Assembly (NCBI GenBank): GCA_018401055.1
Contig: JAGYLB010000071.1
Coordinates: 94,126-158,125 of the forward strand
DNA length: 64,000 nt
Direction: 5' to 3'
Origin: Roseicyclus sp.
Lineage (GTDB): Bacteria; Pseudomonadota; Alphaproteobacteria; Rhodobacterales; Rhodobacteraceae
The notes below the pieces were generated by a model. It worked only from the letters and a program-made list of their open reading frames with translations. It was not told where the DNA came from and did not search any database. Positions 36,846 to 48,828 of this stretch are shown one piece after another. Both the position numbers and the translations under genes were made by a program. Position 1 is the first letter of the stretch; each line of letters opens with the position of its first letter.

Positions 36846-39158
36846 TGCCATTTGACCGCGACAGCCTGACCGGCGGCCATATCGTGGTGATCTGGGTCGA
36901 CGACCTGATCGACGTCTACACTTGGCGCGATGCCTTTGGCCTGCGGATCCAGACCCCCAACCTCGACCGCTTCATGGGCCGCGCCGCCCGCTTCACCAAT
37001 GCCTATGCCACCGTCCCCCTTTGCGCGCCCTGCCGCGCCGAGGTGGCGACCGGCATCTCGCCCTTCCGCTCAGGCCTTGTCGACCTCAACCGCTTCTGGC
37101 GCGACGTCTACCGCCCGGAAAAGGCGTGGCAATACGACCTGCGCCGGGCAGGCTGGCACACCTTCACCACCGGCAAGGTCGACAGCAACTACAAGCCCAT
37201 GCCCGAGGATTACCGCCGCATCCTCTTCCACGCGGAGCCCGAGGCGGATGACGTCGCCAAACGCTCCCGCGTCAAGACCTACCTCGACCGCGGCCCCGGC
37301 ATCAAAGGCGTGAACCACCCGAACGATGATGGCGCGCAGGACGACCGCTTCTACGACTACCACGTCGCGCAAAACGCCATCGACCATGTCACCCGCGCTG
37401 ATCCGAACCGCCGCCACCTGATCCAGCTTGGCTTCAAGCACCCCCATTACAACCTGATCACGCCCGACCGCTTCTACGCCCAATACGACCCGGCCGAGAT
37501 CCGCTGGCCCTCAATCGCGCATGCCGACGATTACCACGGCCCCCAACCCGGTTTCGCCGTCTACGAGGCCGCCTATATCGCCAACGGCCAATGGACCCCC
37601 GAAAAGGCGGGCGACGAGGCATGGCGACAGGTCGTGCGCGCCTATTTCGCCGCGATCTCCCACATGGACTTTGAGCTTGGCCGCTTCCTCGACGCGCTGG
37701 CCGCCTCGCCGCTAGGCGCCAACACCACCACCGTCTTCTTCTCCGACAACGGCTTCAACCTCGGCACCCACGACAGCTTTCACAAGATGTCGCAGTGGGA
37801 CAGCGCCGCCCATATCCCGCTCGGCATCCACCACCCAGCGATGACCGAGGGGCAGAAGATCGACCTCCCCGTCTCGCTCCACAACATCCCGAAAACCGTG
37901 ATGGACCTCGCAGGCCTGCCGCCGCGCCCCGACTGGACCTCGGGCCAATCGCTCCTGCCGCTGATCGACGCGAGCTTCGGCACACTACGACCGCCAATGG
38001 TCGCCCGTCACCTGCGTCTTCGGCACGCTCTCCGTCCGCCCCTCGACCGACGGGCTCACCCACTACCGCTACTTCCGCTACCCCAATGGCGAGGAACATG
38101 TCTACGACCTCGCCACCGACCCCGGTGAGACGACGAACATCGCCGCCACCGCCCCCCTGGCCGAGCTCCGCGCCGAACTCGTCAAGGGCGCGCTCAACCT
38201 CGGCCTTGACCTGCGCGGGCCTGCAAAACCCCGCCCAAGGCGTCAACGCGATGATGGCGGTCGACGGCTCCGTCATCCTGGCAGGCGGGCGCGGCGACAA
38301 CGACTACTGGGCCTATGGCGCCGACGCCGAAAAGATACGTGGAGGAGAAGGACGGCGGCACCGACACGCTGTGGTACATGGCCGGCCCCGACGATTACAT
38401 CCTCCACCTGCCCGCCAATGTCGAAAAGATCCGCATCGCCACCGTCGTCTCCCGCCACGAGGAAGGCCCGCTGGGCGAGGGCCAGCAACGAGCCGGAAAA
38501 CCCATCCGCATCGTCGCCCACCCCGACAGCCCGATCGAATTCGAGACCTCCGAACGGGTCGAGATCGACCTGAGGGGCTCCGACGGCGACGACATCATGA
38601 TCGGCCCCAAACACGGCGCGGCCACGTTCTACGGCGGCGCCGGAAACGGACCTCCTGATCGCCAAGGCCAAACAGGCCAACCGCCGCCACGCCTTCTACG
38701 GCGAAGCGGGCAACGACACGCTGCACGGCGGGCCGGGGCGCGACACGCTCGACGGCGGCACCGGCGATGACGTGATCTTGGGCTTTGAGGGCCGCAACCA
38801 CATCTTCGGCGGCCACGGCAACGACGTGATCGAGGATGGGGAGGGCGCATCGACCATCGACCCCGGCCCGGGGCGCAACATCGTGCGGCTGGCCGAGGCG
38901 CGCACGAGGTCCATGTCGGCACCGGCGTGACCGAGATAACTGCCGCCCCCGGCTCCAAACGCTTCCGTCATCCGCTGGGGCGGCGTCTGCATCATCCGCG
39001 GCTGGGACGGGGCCCAAGTCTACGACCTTTCGGGCTGGCCCTTGCCGCCAGAGGTGCAGGACATGGGCAAAGGCGTCTGGCGGTTGCAGCTGGGCCTCGG
39101 GATCGTGGAGGTGACAGGCGTGGCCGAGGGCGTGGATTTGGCGAGGCAGGTGGTCTGA
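36845..39158 (+). CDS. Sulfatase fused to C-terminal RTX calcium-binding repeats (several frameshifts)
   Basis: A ~770-residue protein. The first ~400 residues are a type I sulfatase/alkaline-phosphatase fold: VVIWVDDLIDVYTW, the PLCAPCRAEVATGISP motif holding the cysteine that becomes formylglycine (C-x-P-x-R read as C-A-P-C-R-A), LGFKHPHYN and FFSDNGFNLGTHDSFHK. The C-terminal ~250 residues hold glycine- and aspartate-rich RTX nonapeptides (GEAGNDTLHGGPGRDTLDGG, GDDVILGFEGRNHIFGGHGNDV) used for calcium-dependent folding after type I secretion. Indels lie near 37975, 38215, 38335, 38640 and 38905. A one-base overlap with the preceding gene indicates an operon. No signal peptide is present, as expected for type I export. 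Confidence 0.85.
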
Positions 39159-39331
39159 GGGGTCATTCGGCCTTTAGCCGTCGGTCGGGTTTCTGCGAGC
39201 GTCGCTCTGCGGCTTTCAGAGTGCCGCCACCCATTGACTTCCCGATTATCCAAGCCCGGTCCCTCGTGCGGACTGGACGCCTCTGAACCACGCTTACAAC
39301 GTCGGCGAATGGGCCTGATACAAAAAGATGC

Positions 39332-42300
39332 TCAGCGTGGGGCTCCGGTGCCGGTTGCCGCCCGCTCGATCGCCGACATCAGGTCTTCGACCCGCAAGGG
39401 CTTGCTCACGTAATCGTCCATTCCGGCGGCCAAGTAGCGCTCCCGGTCACCCGCCATCGCGTTGGCCGTCAGGGCTACGATCCACGGTCGTCCCGATTGC
39501 AGGTCGGCCCGGATGCGCTGCGTGGCGGCAATGCCGTCGAGTTCAGGCATCTCGATATCCATCAAGACAAGGTCATATGGCTTGGCGGCACAGGCGGCCA
39601 CGGCCTCGCGCCCGTTCTCCCGCAGATCGATGTCATAGCCGAGCCGCGCAAGAACCCTGTTGCCGACCTTGCGGTTCATGGCGTTGTCGTCGACCAGCAA
39701 GATGGACAGCGGGAAACGCAGGGCGAAGCTGGCTTCCAGAGGAGCCTGAGCGGGCGCTCGGGGGAGGGCCTTTGCCGCGCCGCCCTCGATCAGCCGCACC
39801 AATGCCGCCAGAAGCTGACGCGGCTTGATCGGCTTGACGAGGAGTTCCGCCCGATCCAGACGCTCCAGCCGCAACCGTTCCTCGGGCGACAGGAGTGCTG
39901 CCGAACTGTAGAGCAGGATCGGCATGTCGCGCCCGGCCGGCATGGCGCGTAGCGCGTCGGCCAGTTCGAGCCCGGTCATTCCCGGCATCCGCATGTCGAG
40001 AATGGCGGCCGTCGGCGCGGGGCCGTCGGCGAGCAGGGCGATCGCCTCGGACGGGGTCGCTGCGTCCAGCGCCGTAGCGCCCCAGGATTGGGCATTGCGG
40101 TGCAGGATCAGGCGGTTGGTGGCGGAATCGTCGACGATTAGGAGCCGCGCTCCGGCGGGGAGGCTGCCGGTCGGAGCCGTCGCCGCGGGGGCCGCGACCT
40201 CGGCGCGCGCGCAGGGTGAAGGCAAAGATCGAGCCTTTGCCGGATTCGCTTTCGACGCGGATCGCCCCGCCCATCAGTTCCACGCAGGCGGCGGCTGATC
40301 GCAAGGCCAAGGCCGGTGCCGCCGTAGCGCCGGGTGGTTGAGGCGTCGACCTGGCTGAAGGATTTGAAGAGCCGATCCATGCGGTCGGCGGGGATGCCGG
40401 GGCCAGTATCGCGGACCGAGATCTGCAAGTCCCAGAGGGGCGCGGCAACGTGGCTGCCCGCCACCCTCGCGCCTTCAACAGTCAGCACCACCTCGCCCGC
40501 GTCGGTGAACTTGACCGCATTGTTCAGCAGGTTCAGCAAGATCTGGCTTAGCCGCGTGGAATCGACAAGGATGGCCACGGGCAGGGCCGGATCGATGACA
40601 TAGGCAAGGTCGAGCCCCTTTTCGGCCGAGCGCGACGCGATGAGGTCGAGCGAGCCCTCGATGCACTGGCGCAGGTCCGTGGGCGTCGGGTCGAGTTCCA
40701 GCTTGCCGGCCTCGACCTTGGAGAAATCGAGGATGTCGTTGATGATCCGCAACAGCGTCTCGGCGGCCTCGTCGATGGTGCCGCAAAAGTCGCGCTGTTC
40801 GGGGGTCAACTCGGTTTCCAGCATCAGCCGCGACATGCCGATGATGCCGTTCAGCGGTGTGCGGATCTCGTGGCTCATGGTGGCGAGGAAGGTGCTCTTG
40901 GCCTCGTTGGCGCTTTCGGCGGCATCCTTGGCGACGACCAGAGAGCTTTCCAATTCGCGCATGCGGGCAAGGTCGGAGGCGGTGACGGCCAGCAGCCGCT
41001 CCGTTTCCTCGACCAGGCGGGTGCGCTCCAGCGCCACGCTCATCGCGGCGGCGATGGAGGACAAAAGCCGGACGTCGTCCTCGTCGAAGGCATTCTCGCG
41101 GTCGAGGTTCTGGATCGAGATCACCCCGCGCGTCTGCCCGTCGCGGGTCAGGGGCACGAAGACGAGCGATTTCGCAGGCTCACCCTGCCGGACCGGCGGA
41201 TTGCCGTAGGCGACGCTGGCTGCCTCGACATCGCTGCCGATCAGCAGCGGCGTCCCGGTCGCAAGCACATGGGCGCGGAACCCGACGCGGGGGTAGGGTT
41301 CGTCCGGGTAGCGGATGCCGCGCTCGATCGTGTAGGGAAAGCGGAAGGCATCGGTGGCCTCGTCGTACAGGCCGATGTCCAGCACATGAGCATCGAAAAT
41401 CTCGTTGATCTTGTCGCCGACCACTTCGGAGATCTGCGCGAGGCTGAGGCCAGAGGCCAATGCCGTCTGGATGTCGGCCATGTAGGCCAGTTCGGCGTTG
41501 CGGCTTTCGGTCAGGTGCAGCAGGCGCTGCGTCTCGTCGAACAGCCGCGCGCTGCGGATCATCACGCCAAGACTGCCGCACAGCGCCTGCAACAGGCGCA
41601 CATCCACATCCGAGATCGCATAGGGGCGATAGGACTGCACGCTGACGACCCCGATGGCCACGCCATCGACCAGGATGGGGACACCAAGGTAGCTTTCGGT
41701 GACGTCTTCCTCGAACAGGAGGTAGGAGATACCGGCCTGTTCCTCCTTGGTGTGCAGAAGCACCGGCAGGCCCGTCGTCAGGACCTGCGAGGTCATCCCG
41801 AGGCCGAGGGGGAAGGGGTCTACGGTCATGTACCGGGTTTTGAAAAACGAGTAATGGACGTGGATCATCCGGGTTTCGGGATCCAGCATCAGGATTTCGG
41901 TGGCATCTGCCCTCAGGGTGTTGCGAACGCGGTCGCCCATGGCGCGGTAGACGCCGTCAAGGTCGAGACCGGCGGTCAGAACCCCTTGGATCTCGGACAG
42001 GAACTCGATCTCGCTGCGCTGGGCGCGGACGGTCTCGGCCAGCCGGGCGGTGCGGATGCCCTCGGCGGCCAGCGCAGCGACAAGGCGCCGCCGCATCGGT
42101 TTCGGCAGGGTCCAAGGGCGCTGCGGCGCGGCGGGCGACCGTCAGCACGCCGAGGTGTTCGTCCCCGGTGCCGATGGGAAGGCAGATGCCGGCAACGTCC
42201 GGCGCGTCGGCCGGACCGAAGGCCAGTTCGGTTCCGGCCTCGTTGGCCCGTTCGGCAAGCGGCGCTGTCGCGGCACGCGCGTCCTCGGCCCCCTCCGGTC

Positions 42301-42457
42301 CGCCAAGGGGCGGCAGCGGGCGCAGGCGTCCGCCTTCCACGAGATCAAGCAACAGCCAGCAGCCGGGCAGGAGACGTTTGGCCATCTCGGTCACAGGGCC
42401 GAACCGCGCGGGGATCTCGGCGGTCCGCTCATCATGCTGCGGTGTCGCCGTGTTCAT
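39332..42457 (-). CDS. Hybrid sensor histidine kinase with GAF sensors and two receivers (indels)
   Basis: A ~1040-residue kinase without membrane segments. Order: N-terminal divergent GAF region (~1-130), two GAF domains (~150-310 and ~330-490), a coiled linker, the dimerisation/phosphoacceptor box TFLATMSHEIRTPLNGIIGM, the ATPase domain (LLNLLNNAVKFTDAG, DTGPGIPADRMDRLFKSFSQVD, GGTGLGLAIS), then two receivers with acceptor aspartates in AILDMRMPGMTG and LVLMDIEMPELDG. Indels near 42090, 40295 and 40210 split the frame. Its start overlaps the stop of the EamA gene (ATGA), so it is translated with the receiver/transporter gene. Cytosolic signal sensing through the GAF domains is likely. Confidence 0.9.
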
Positions 42458-43444
42458 GGCGTGCGCTCCCTTGTAGAAGATGGGTCTGCAGGCGTCGGCT
42501 CAATTGCCATGCCTCGCGCCGCCCGTCTGCGCCTTGGTACAAAGCGCACCTCGACATCCTCGGCCTCGCGCTTGGGCCCGACCATGGCAAGCCCCACAAA
42601 GATCAGGGCCAGAGCCGTCATCGTGACGAGGCTGAGCGTCTCGTCCAAAAGCAGGATGCTCCAGCCTATGCCCGCCGCGGTCGAGACATAGCTGCCTGGC
42701 TGCCAAAGACGGCACCCGCGACCGCGATCAGGTAGACGTAGCTGACGAAGACGACCGCCGTGCGAAGACCCTGCATCACGATCAGGGCCGCGCCCTCGCC
42801 AAGGGCAGGTGACAACATAAAGACCTGTCCCGCCAAGGCCGCCACCGGCAGCGTCAGGATCGCGGAAACAAGCAGCATAATGCCCACGCCGGCAGTCGGG
42901 TCGAGCGTCGCGGGGTGCCGTTGGTCGACCAGCACATCCATCAATCCGTAAATGATGGGAATGGTGAGCGCGACCAGGATCCAGAGCCAGTCGTTCACCC
43001 CCTCCAGGCTTTCGCGGGCGACCAGCAAGACCAGCACCCCCGCCAATCCCGCCACAAGCCCCATGAAGCGCCGCGTGGACGTTTCCTCGATCCGCAAGAT
43101 GGCGGCGATCAGGAACACGGTGAACGCCTCCAGCGCCAGGATGATGGACAGCATGATGCCGGTCACCCGGCCTGCCGCCTCGAACATGATCACGGTGCTC
43201 AGACCATGCAGCACGGCCCATGCAATCAGGAAAGCCATCAGCGCGGGCGTGAACCTGCCAACCTTGCCGCGCGCGAGTGCCACCCCAAGGCACGCAAGAC
43301 CGGCCACGAAGTTGACCCAGAACGCAAGGCCCAAAGGCTGCTCGATCCGGTCATAGAGCATGATCGAGAGCGGGGCCTCCAATCCTCCCATGATCCCCAT
43401 GAACAGCAAAAGCGCAGTGCCCTTGGCGGTGCGGATGTTGCGTG
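42454..43444 (-). CDS. EamA/DMT superfamily transporter (apparently the C-terminal part of a REC-EamA fusion; one more indel)
   Basis: About ten hydrophobic helices: FMGIMGGLEAPLSIMLYDRI, LGLAFWVNFVAGLACLGVAL, VTGIMLSIILALEAFTVFL and others, with GWSILLLDETLSLVTMTALALIFVGL near the end. This is the drug/metabolite transporter fold, mediating export or uptake of small metabolites. One indel near 42700 splits the C-terminal part. The sequence before the first helix reads RNIRTAKGTALLLF without a convincing start codon or ribosome site, and it continues in frame from the receiver gene if one base is added near 43443. I therefore think the two are one ~520-residue protein. Confidence 0.8.
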
Positions 43445-44014
43445 CAGCTGGCGCTCGCGGTCGTAGACCTGTTCGGCCATGTCGCGGAACACCCGCCCCA
43501 GCCGCCCGACCGCGTCGGAGCGCGCCGCCACTTCGGTCAGACCCAGCCGGTCGGGGTGAAAGGTCGAGGATTCCATCCGCTCCGCCGCCGTGATCAGCCG
43601 GTCGACCTGCCGCAGATGGTCAAGCTCGGCCCGGCGAAGCCGCGCCTTTTCGATGCACGATTGCACCCGCGCGCGAAACACCGCGGGCTCGAACTGCTTG
43701 GGCAGGAAATCCGACGCGCCAAGCTCGATCGCCTGCGCCACGCTGTCCGCGTCGCCATCAAGCCCCGAGATGACCAGCACCGGGATCTCGGCCAGCACCG
43801 GATCGGCCTGCATGTGGCGCAACACCCCGAAGCCGTCCATCCCCGGCATCAAGATGTCGAGCAGCACGAGGTCAAGCTCGGCCCCCGCCATCTGCGCCAG
43901 AGCCGCCTCGCCAGATGCGGCCTCGGTGGCCTCAAGGCCCAGAGTGCGCAGCGCCAGCACCAGCTTTCGGCGGCTGGACGCGCTGTCATCGACGACAAGA
44001 ACCCGTGCGCCCAT
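43445..44014 (-). CDS. Response-regulator receiver domain (apparent N-terminal part of a REC-EamA fusion)
   Basis: Starts MGARVLVVDDSASSRRKLVLALRT; the phosphoacceptor aspartate is in LVLLDILMPGMDGFGVL, the conserved serine in VLVISGL, and the lysine in FLPKQFEP. The remaining ~65 residues (SCIEKARLRRAELDHLRQVD ... DMAEQVYDRERQL) form a long charged helix. There is no DNA-binding output domain. After QVYDRERQL the frame is shifted by one missing base and continues into the EamA transporter helices. It follows the HPt gene by nine bases, so HPt, receiver/transporter and hybrid kinase make one leftward operon. Confidence 0.85.
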
Positions 44015-44023
44015 GTCGGTGGC

Positions 44024-44371
44024 CTACAGGTCGAGTTCGGCGTCGAGCGCCGCGCACAGATCGGGCCAGAGCGCCAGCAGCGCCGCGACCCTTCCTGTCA
44101 TCCCGTCGGCCGGTTGCCCGGCTATCAGGTCGGCCTCGATCGCAGCGCACAGATCGGCGAAGGCGATTGCGCCGAGGTCGCGGGCATTGGACTTAAGGCT
44201 GTGTGCTGCCCGCTTGAGCGCGGTGCCGTCCCCTGACGCAGCCGCGACCTGCGCGTCGTCGAGTATCGTCTGACCTTCCTCGAAGAACCCGCGCACAAGG
44301 TCCTTGAGGTCCTCGGGGCCGCCGCCGATAAGCTTCTGAAGGGTGTCGAGAGCCTCGCGCCGGATCATCAT
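44024..44371 (-). CDS. Histidine phosphotransfer (HPt) domain protein
   Basis: A 115-residue four-helix HPt protein that carries phosphate between a hybrid kinase receiver and a final receiver. The phosphorylated histidine is in LKRAAHSLKSNARDLGA, followed by the typical FADLCAAIEADL helix. N-terminal MMIRREALDTLQKLIGG and DLVRGFFEEGQTILDDAQ are normal for the family. It is the first gene of the leftward operon with the receiver/EamA gene nine bases downstream, so the likely route is hybrid kinase to HPt to the receiver joined to the transporter. Confidence 0.9.
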   Translation of the reverse strand: MMIRREALDTLQKLIGGGPEDLKDLVRGFFEEGQTILDDAQVAAASGDGTALKRAAHSLKSNARDLGAIAFADLCAAIEADLIAGQPADGMTGRVAALLALWPDLCAALDAELDL

Positions 44372-44994
44372 TTCAGTGGCTGCCGCATCGGTGCAGGCCT
44401 CACTGCCCGGCCGACTTTGGGCCAGCCACGCAGCAAGCTGGACCGAAATCCGGGCGAAGCCGCCGTAAGCGGAAAGGCCCGATCACAAAACGTAGAGCGC
44501 GGCGTCTGTGGCGGCTTTGGTCAGGTCCATGACGGAGAAACCGGAGCGGGTTGTGCCACCGTTCAATTCCCCGCGGTCGTCCAATGATCCTTGGTACTCC
44601 ATCACCCGGTTCATTCATGGCCGATCTCAAGAGCCCGCAAAGTTCCATGACCACCGAACCATCGATTCCTGAAAGACAAATTTGGAAAGAGCATTTGTGT
44701 GCGCTGACCGCCTGTCAACTGTCCATGCCGTCGGCATTTCAGAAACTGGCCGCTCCCGGGCCCATGCGGCAGTTGAGATGCTGCACCCGCAAATAGCCTC
44801 CGCCCGAAGCTGCCGCTCGACACGGCATTGCTGCGACACTGCGGCGTGCTCGTAGCGGGCGACGAGATTTGCAACCTCGGATCGCGCCGCTCTGCGGGCC
44901 CTGTCGATTTCCCCGCAGCTTGCCCATTTCGGACGGGTCGGCAGTCACGGCGAAAACCCCGGCGCGTAGGCGCCGGGGTCCGGATCGTCAATGC
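44372..44994. other. Intergenic region without recognisable gene
   Basis: This 620-base stretch lies between the HPt gene start and the stop of the NCS2 permease. The short open frames (up to ~80 codons, e.g. 44551-44796 +) lack family motifs and codon bias like the neighbours. Its left part should hold the promoter of the HPt operon, and its right end holds the permease terminator. Confidence 0.6.
44956..44979 (-). terminator. Intrinsic terminator of the NCS2 permease gene
   Basis: A ten-base-pair stem ACCCCGGCGC / GCGCCGGGGT with a four-base loop is followed on the minus strand by TTTTCG, 16 bases past the permease stop. Confidence 0.8.
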
Positions 44995-46425
44995 TCAGGT
45001 CAGGGTTCGCCTACTCCCCGGCATGCTGCCGCCGCCATGGCCGGACAGCCCGCCCGAGACTTCCTCGGTCGCCTCGGCCGCAAGGTCCTTGGGCAGCAGG
45101 AGGTTCAGCACGATGGCGATCAGCGCCGCGGGCAGGATGCCCGACGTGGCCAGGACCTTGACCGTCTCCGGCAGGTACTGCAGCGCCTGCGGCTCAAGCT
45201 GCAGACCCAGACCCAGCGACAGGGAAATTGCGAAGATCACCATGTTGCGCCGGTTCCAATGCACATCCGACAGCATCGAGATACCGGCCGCGACGACCAT
45301 GCCGAACATCACGATCACGCCGCCGCCCAGCACCTCGATCGGCACCGTGGAGATGATCGCCCCCACCTTGGGCACAAGGCCGCACAAGATCAGGAAAACC
45401 GCGCCGATGGTCACGACATGGCGGCTCATCACGCCGGTCATGGCGATCAGGCCGACGTTCTGGCTGAAGGAGGTGTTGGGCAATGCGCCGAAAACGCCCG
45501 AGATGGCGGTGCCAAAGCCGTCGGCATAGGTCGCGCCCTCGATCTCGCGGTCGGTCGCTTCGCGGCCCGCGCCGCCCTTGGCGATCCCCGACACATCGCC
45601 GACGGTTTCCACCGCCGAAACGAAGGACATCAGGCAAAACCCGATGATCGCCGCGACCGAGAATTCAAGCCCGAAATGGAAGGGATCGGGCAAGGCCACG
45701 ACCGCCGCGCGCCCGACCGCTGCGAAACTGACCATGCCGAAAGCCCATGCCACCGCATAGCCCGCCAGCAGGCCGATCAGAACCGCAGAGACCGAAAGCA
45801 TCCCGCGCGCGAAGAACTTGAGGCCCAGCGTCGCCACGATCACGGTGCCCGCGACGGTCCAGTTCTGCAGGCTGCCATATTCGGGGGTGCCGATGGCGGG
45901 GACGCCGCCCGCGGCATACTGGATGCCGACCTTGACCAGCGCCAGCCCGATCATCATCACCACCAGCCCGGTCACCAGCGGTGGCAGCGCAAAGCGGATC
46001 TTGCCGATAAACAGCCCGAGCACGGCATGAAACAGGCCGCCCACCAGCACGCCGCCCATCAGGACCGACATCGCCTCCACGCCCTGGCCCGCGACCAGCG
46101 GGATCATGATCGGGATAAAGGCGAAGGATGTGCCCTGCACGATCGGCAGGCGCGCGCCCACCGGGCCGATGCCGACGGTCTGGAACAGGGTGGCAATGCC
46201 CGCAAAGAACATCGACATCTGGATCATGTAGATCATCTCGGGGAAATCGGGCGAGTTCGACCCGAAGCCGAAGCCTGCCGCCCCGCAAACGATGATCGCG
46301 GGCGTCACGTTCGAGACGAACATCGCCAGCACGTGCTGAATGCCCAGCGGCACGGCCTTGACCAGCGGTGGGGTGTAGTTGGGATCGCGGAGCTGCTCCG
46401 GCGTCCCGATGGACCTGTCTGCCAT
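44995..46425 (-). CDS. NCS2 family nucleobase:cation symporter (xanthine/uracil permease)
   Basis: A 476-residue membrane protein with about fourteen helices importing purine bases or urate with a cation. The N-terminus has PLVKAVPLGIQHVLAMFVSN (the QH motif), the middle holds FGLEFSVAAIIGFCLMSFVSAVETVGD and the signature GVFGALPNTSFSQNVGLIAMTGV. These residues and the neighbouring puuD, hiuH, puuE-uraD and allE genes point to urate, xanthine or a related purine as substrate. The start is the ATG at 46425 after GGAGG. A hairpin lies between it and allE, the upstream gene in the same direction. Confidence 0.92.
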   Translation of the reverse strand: MADRSIGTPEQLRDPNYTPPLVKAVPLGIQHVLAMFVSNVTPAIIVCGAAGFGFGSNSPDFPEMIYMIQMSMFFAGIATLFQTVGIGPVGARLPIVQGTSFAFIPIMIPLVAGQGVEAMSVLMGGVLVGGLFHAVLGLFIGKIRFALPPLVTGLVVMMIGLALVKVGIQYAAGGVPAIGTPEYGSLQNWTVAGTVIVATLGLKFFARGMLSVSAVLIGLLAGYAVAWAFGMVSFAAVGRAAVVALPDPFHFGLEFSVAAIIGFCLMSFVSAVETVGDVSGIAKGGAGREATDREIEGATYADGFGTAISGVFGALPNTSFSQNVGLIAMTGVMSRHVVTIGAVFLILCGLVPKVGAIISTVPIEVLGGGVIVMFGMVVAAGISMLSDVHWNRRNMVIFAISLSLGLGLQLEPQALQYLPETVKVLATSGILPAALIAIVLNLLLPKDLAAEATEEVSGGLSGHGGGSMPGSRRTLT

Positions 46426-46472
46426 GGTGTTTCCTCCCTTGTGTGGCGCCCCGGCACGCGGGGCCGTCGTGT

Positions 46473-46505
46473 GACGGGGTCCGGCTCCTCCTTCCGGGCC
46501 CCGTC
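46473..46505 (-). promoter_or_regulatory. 12-bp hairpin between allE and the NCS2 permease gene
   Basis: The arms GACGGGG..CCGG and CCGG..CCCCGTC pair with one G-U and leave the loop CTCCTCCTT. No T-run follows on the minus strand. It may partly stop or protect the transcript leaving allE, adjusting expression of the permease. Confidence 0.5.
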
Positions 46506-46517
46506 GCGGGTATCGTC

Positions 46518-47355
<838 letters not shown>

Positions 47356-47359
<4 letters not shown>

Positions 47360-48777
47360 GCGGGCAACAGGTCCATAATGCGGTGGCGAGCGATGCGTTC
47401 GACCTGGCGGCAGGCCTCGGCGAATTCGGTGTCGCGGGAGTTCTCCAGCCGCGCCTCGAAGGCCTGCAGGATACCCGCCTTGTCGTGGTCGCGGACCGCG
47501 ATGATGAAGGGGAAGCCGAAGCGCGCGACATAGCGGGCGTTCAGGTCGGTGAAGGTCGCGCGCTCTGCGTCGGTCAGGGCGTCAAGGCCCGCGCTGGCCT
47601 GTTCGGTGGTTGACTCGGGCGTCAGGCGTCGCGCCGCCGCCAGCTTGCCCGCAAGGTCCGGATGCGCCGTCAACACGCCCAGCCGATCACGATCCTCGGC
47701 CATCCGGAACACGCGCGTCAACGCCGCATGAAGCCCGCGCGCAGTGTCGTTCGCCGCGCCGATCCCCTCGTCCCAGGCCTGCTCCGCGATCCAGGCCGAA
47801 TGCTCGAAGATGCCGCCGAAACGCTCCACGAAACCCGCGCGGGGCAGCTCGGACGGGATCAGCGCCGGGCGCCGCGGCGGATGGGTGCGGGCCCAGTGCT
47901 CCGCGATGTCGATGCGACGCGCGATCCAGACCCCTTCGAACCCCTCGATATAGTCGAGAAAGCGGCGCAGCGCCGCGATGCGTCCCGGCCGCCCGATCAG
48001 GCGACAATGCAGACCGATCGACAGCATCTTGGGCGCGCCGCGAAAGCCTTCGTCGTAAAGCGTGTCGAAACTGTCGCGCAGGTAGGTCTCGAACTGGTCG
48101 CCCGCGTTGAACCCTTGCGCCGTTGCAAAGCGCATGTCGTTGGCGTCGAGCGTATAGGGAATGACCAACTGGTCACGCTCGCCTACGCGCAGCCAATAGG
48201 GCAGATCATCGGCATAGCTGTCCGAGACATAATCAAAGCCGCCATGTTCGCCGATCAGCCGCACGGTGTTCATCGAACAGCGCCCGGTATACCAGCCGCG
48301 CGGGGCCTGCCCGGTGACGGCTGTGTGCAGGCGTACAGCTTGGGCGATGCTCGCGCGTTCCTCGGCCTCGGTCATGTCCTTGTGCTCGACCCATTTCAGA
48401 CCGTGGCTGGCGATTTCCCACCCGGCGTCCTGCATCGCGGCCACCTGATCGGGGCTGCGGGCCAGCGCGGTGGCCACGCCAAAGACCGTCACGGGCAGAT
48501 TGCGCTCGGTGAAAAGCGCATGCAGCCGCCAGAACCCCGCCCGCGCGCCATATTCGTAGATCGATTCCATGTTCCAATGGCGCTGTCCGGGCCAGGCCTG
48601 CGCCCCCACGATCTCGCTCAGGAAGGCCTCGGAGGCCGGATCGCCGTGGAGCGTGCAATTCTCGCCGCCCTCCTCGTAATTCAGGACGAACTGCACCGCG
48701 ATGCGGGCCCCGCCGGGCCAGTTGGCCATGGGCGGTTGCCCTGCATATCCCCTGAGGTCGCGTGGATAGACTGCCAA
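47356..48777 (-). CDS. Fused allantoinase (PuuE type) and OHCU decarboxylase (UraD), copy 2
   Basis: A ~473-residue bifunctional enzyme laid out as copy 1: VLNYEEGGENCTLHGD, NMESIYEYGARAGFWRL, IASHGLKWVEHKDM and GWYTGRCSMN for allantoinase; AHPDLAGKLAAARRL, STTEQASAGLDALTDAE and ARFGFPFIIAVRD for the decarboxylase. The two copies are similar but clearly diverged. The start is probably a TTG at 48777, seven bases after GGGGAGG, where the conserved AVYPRDLRGYAG follows. A GTG at 48798 is the alternative. It is divergent from hiuH copy 2 with ~145 bases between. Confidence 0.92.
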
Positions 48778-48828
48778 GGTGATCCTCCCCGAAATCACCT
48801 TATGGATAAACCAAGGTGAAAAACCGGT

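Noticed and set aside
44551..44796. Rightward 81-codon open frame in the gap before the NCS2 gene
   Set aside because: No ribosome site fitting the start, no family motifs, codon use unlike neighbours; overlaps no known feature.
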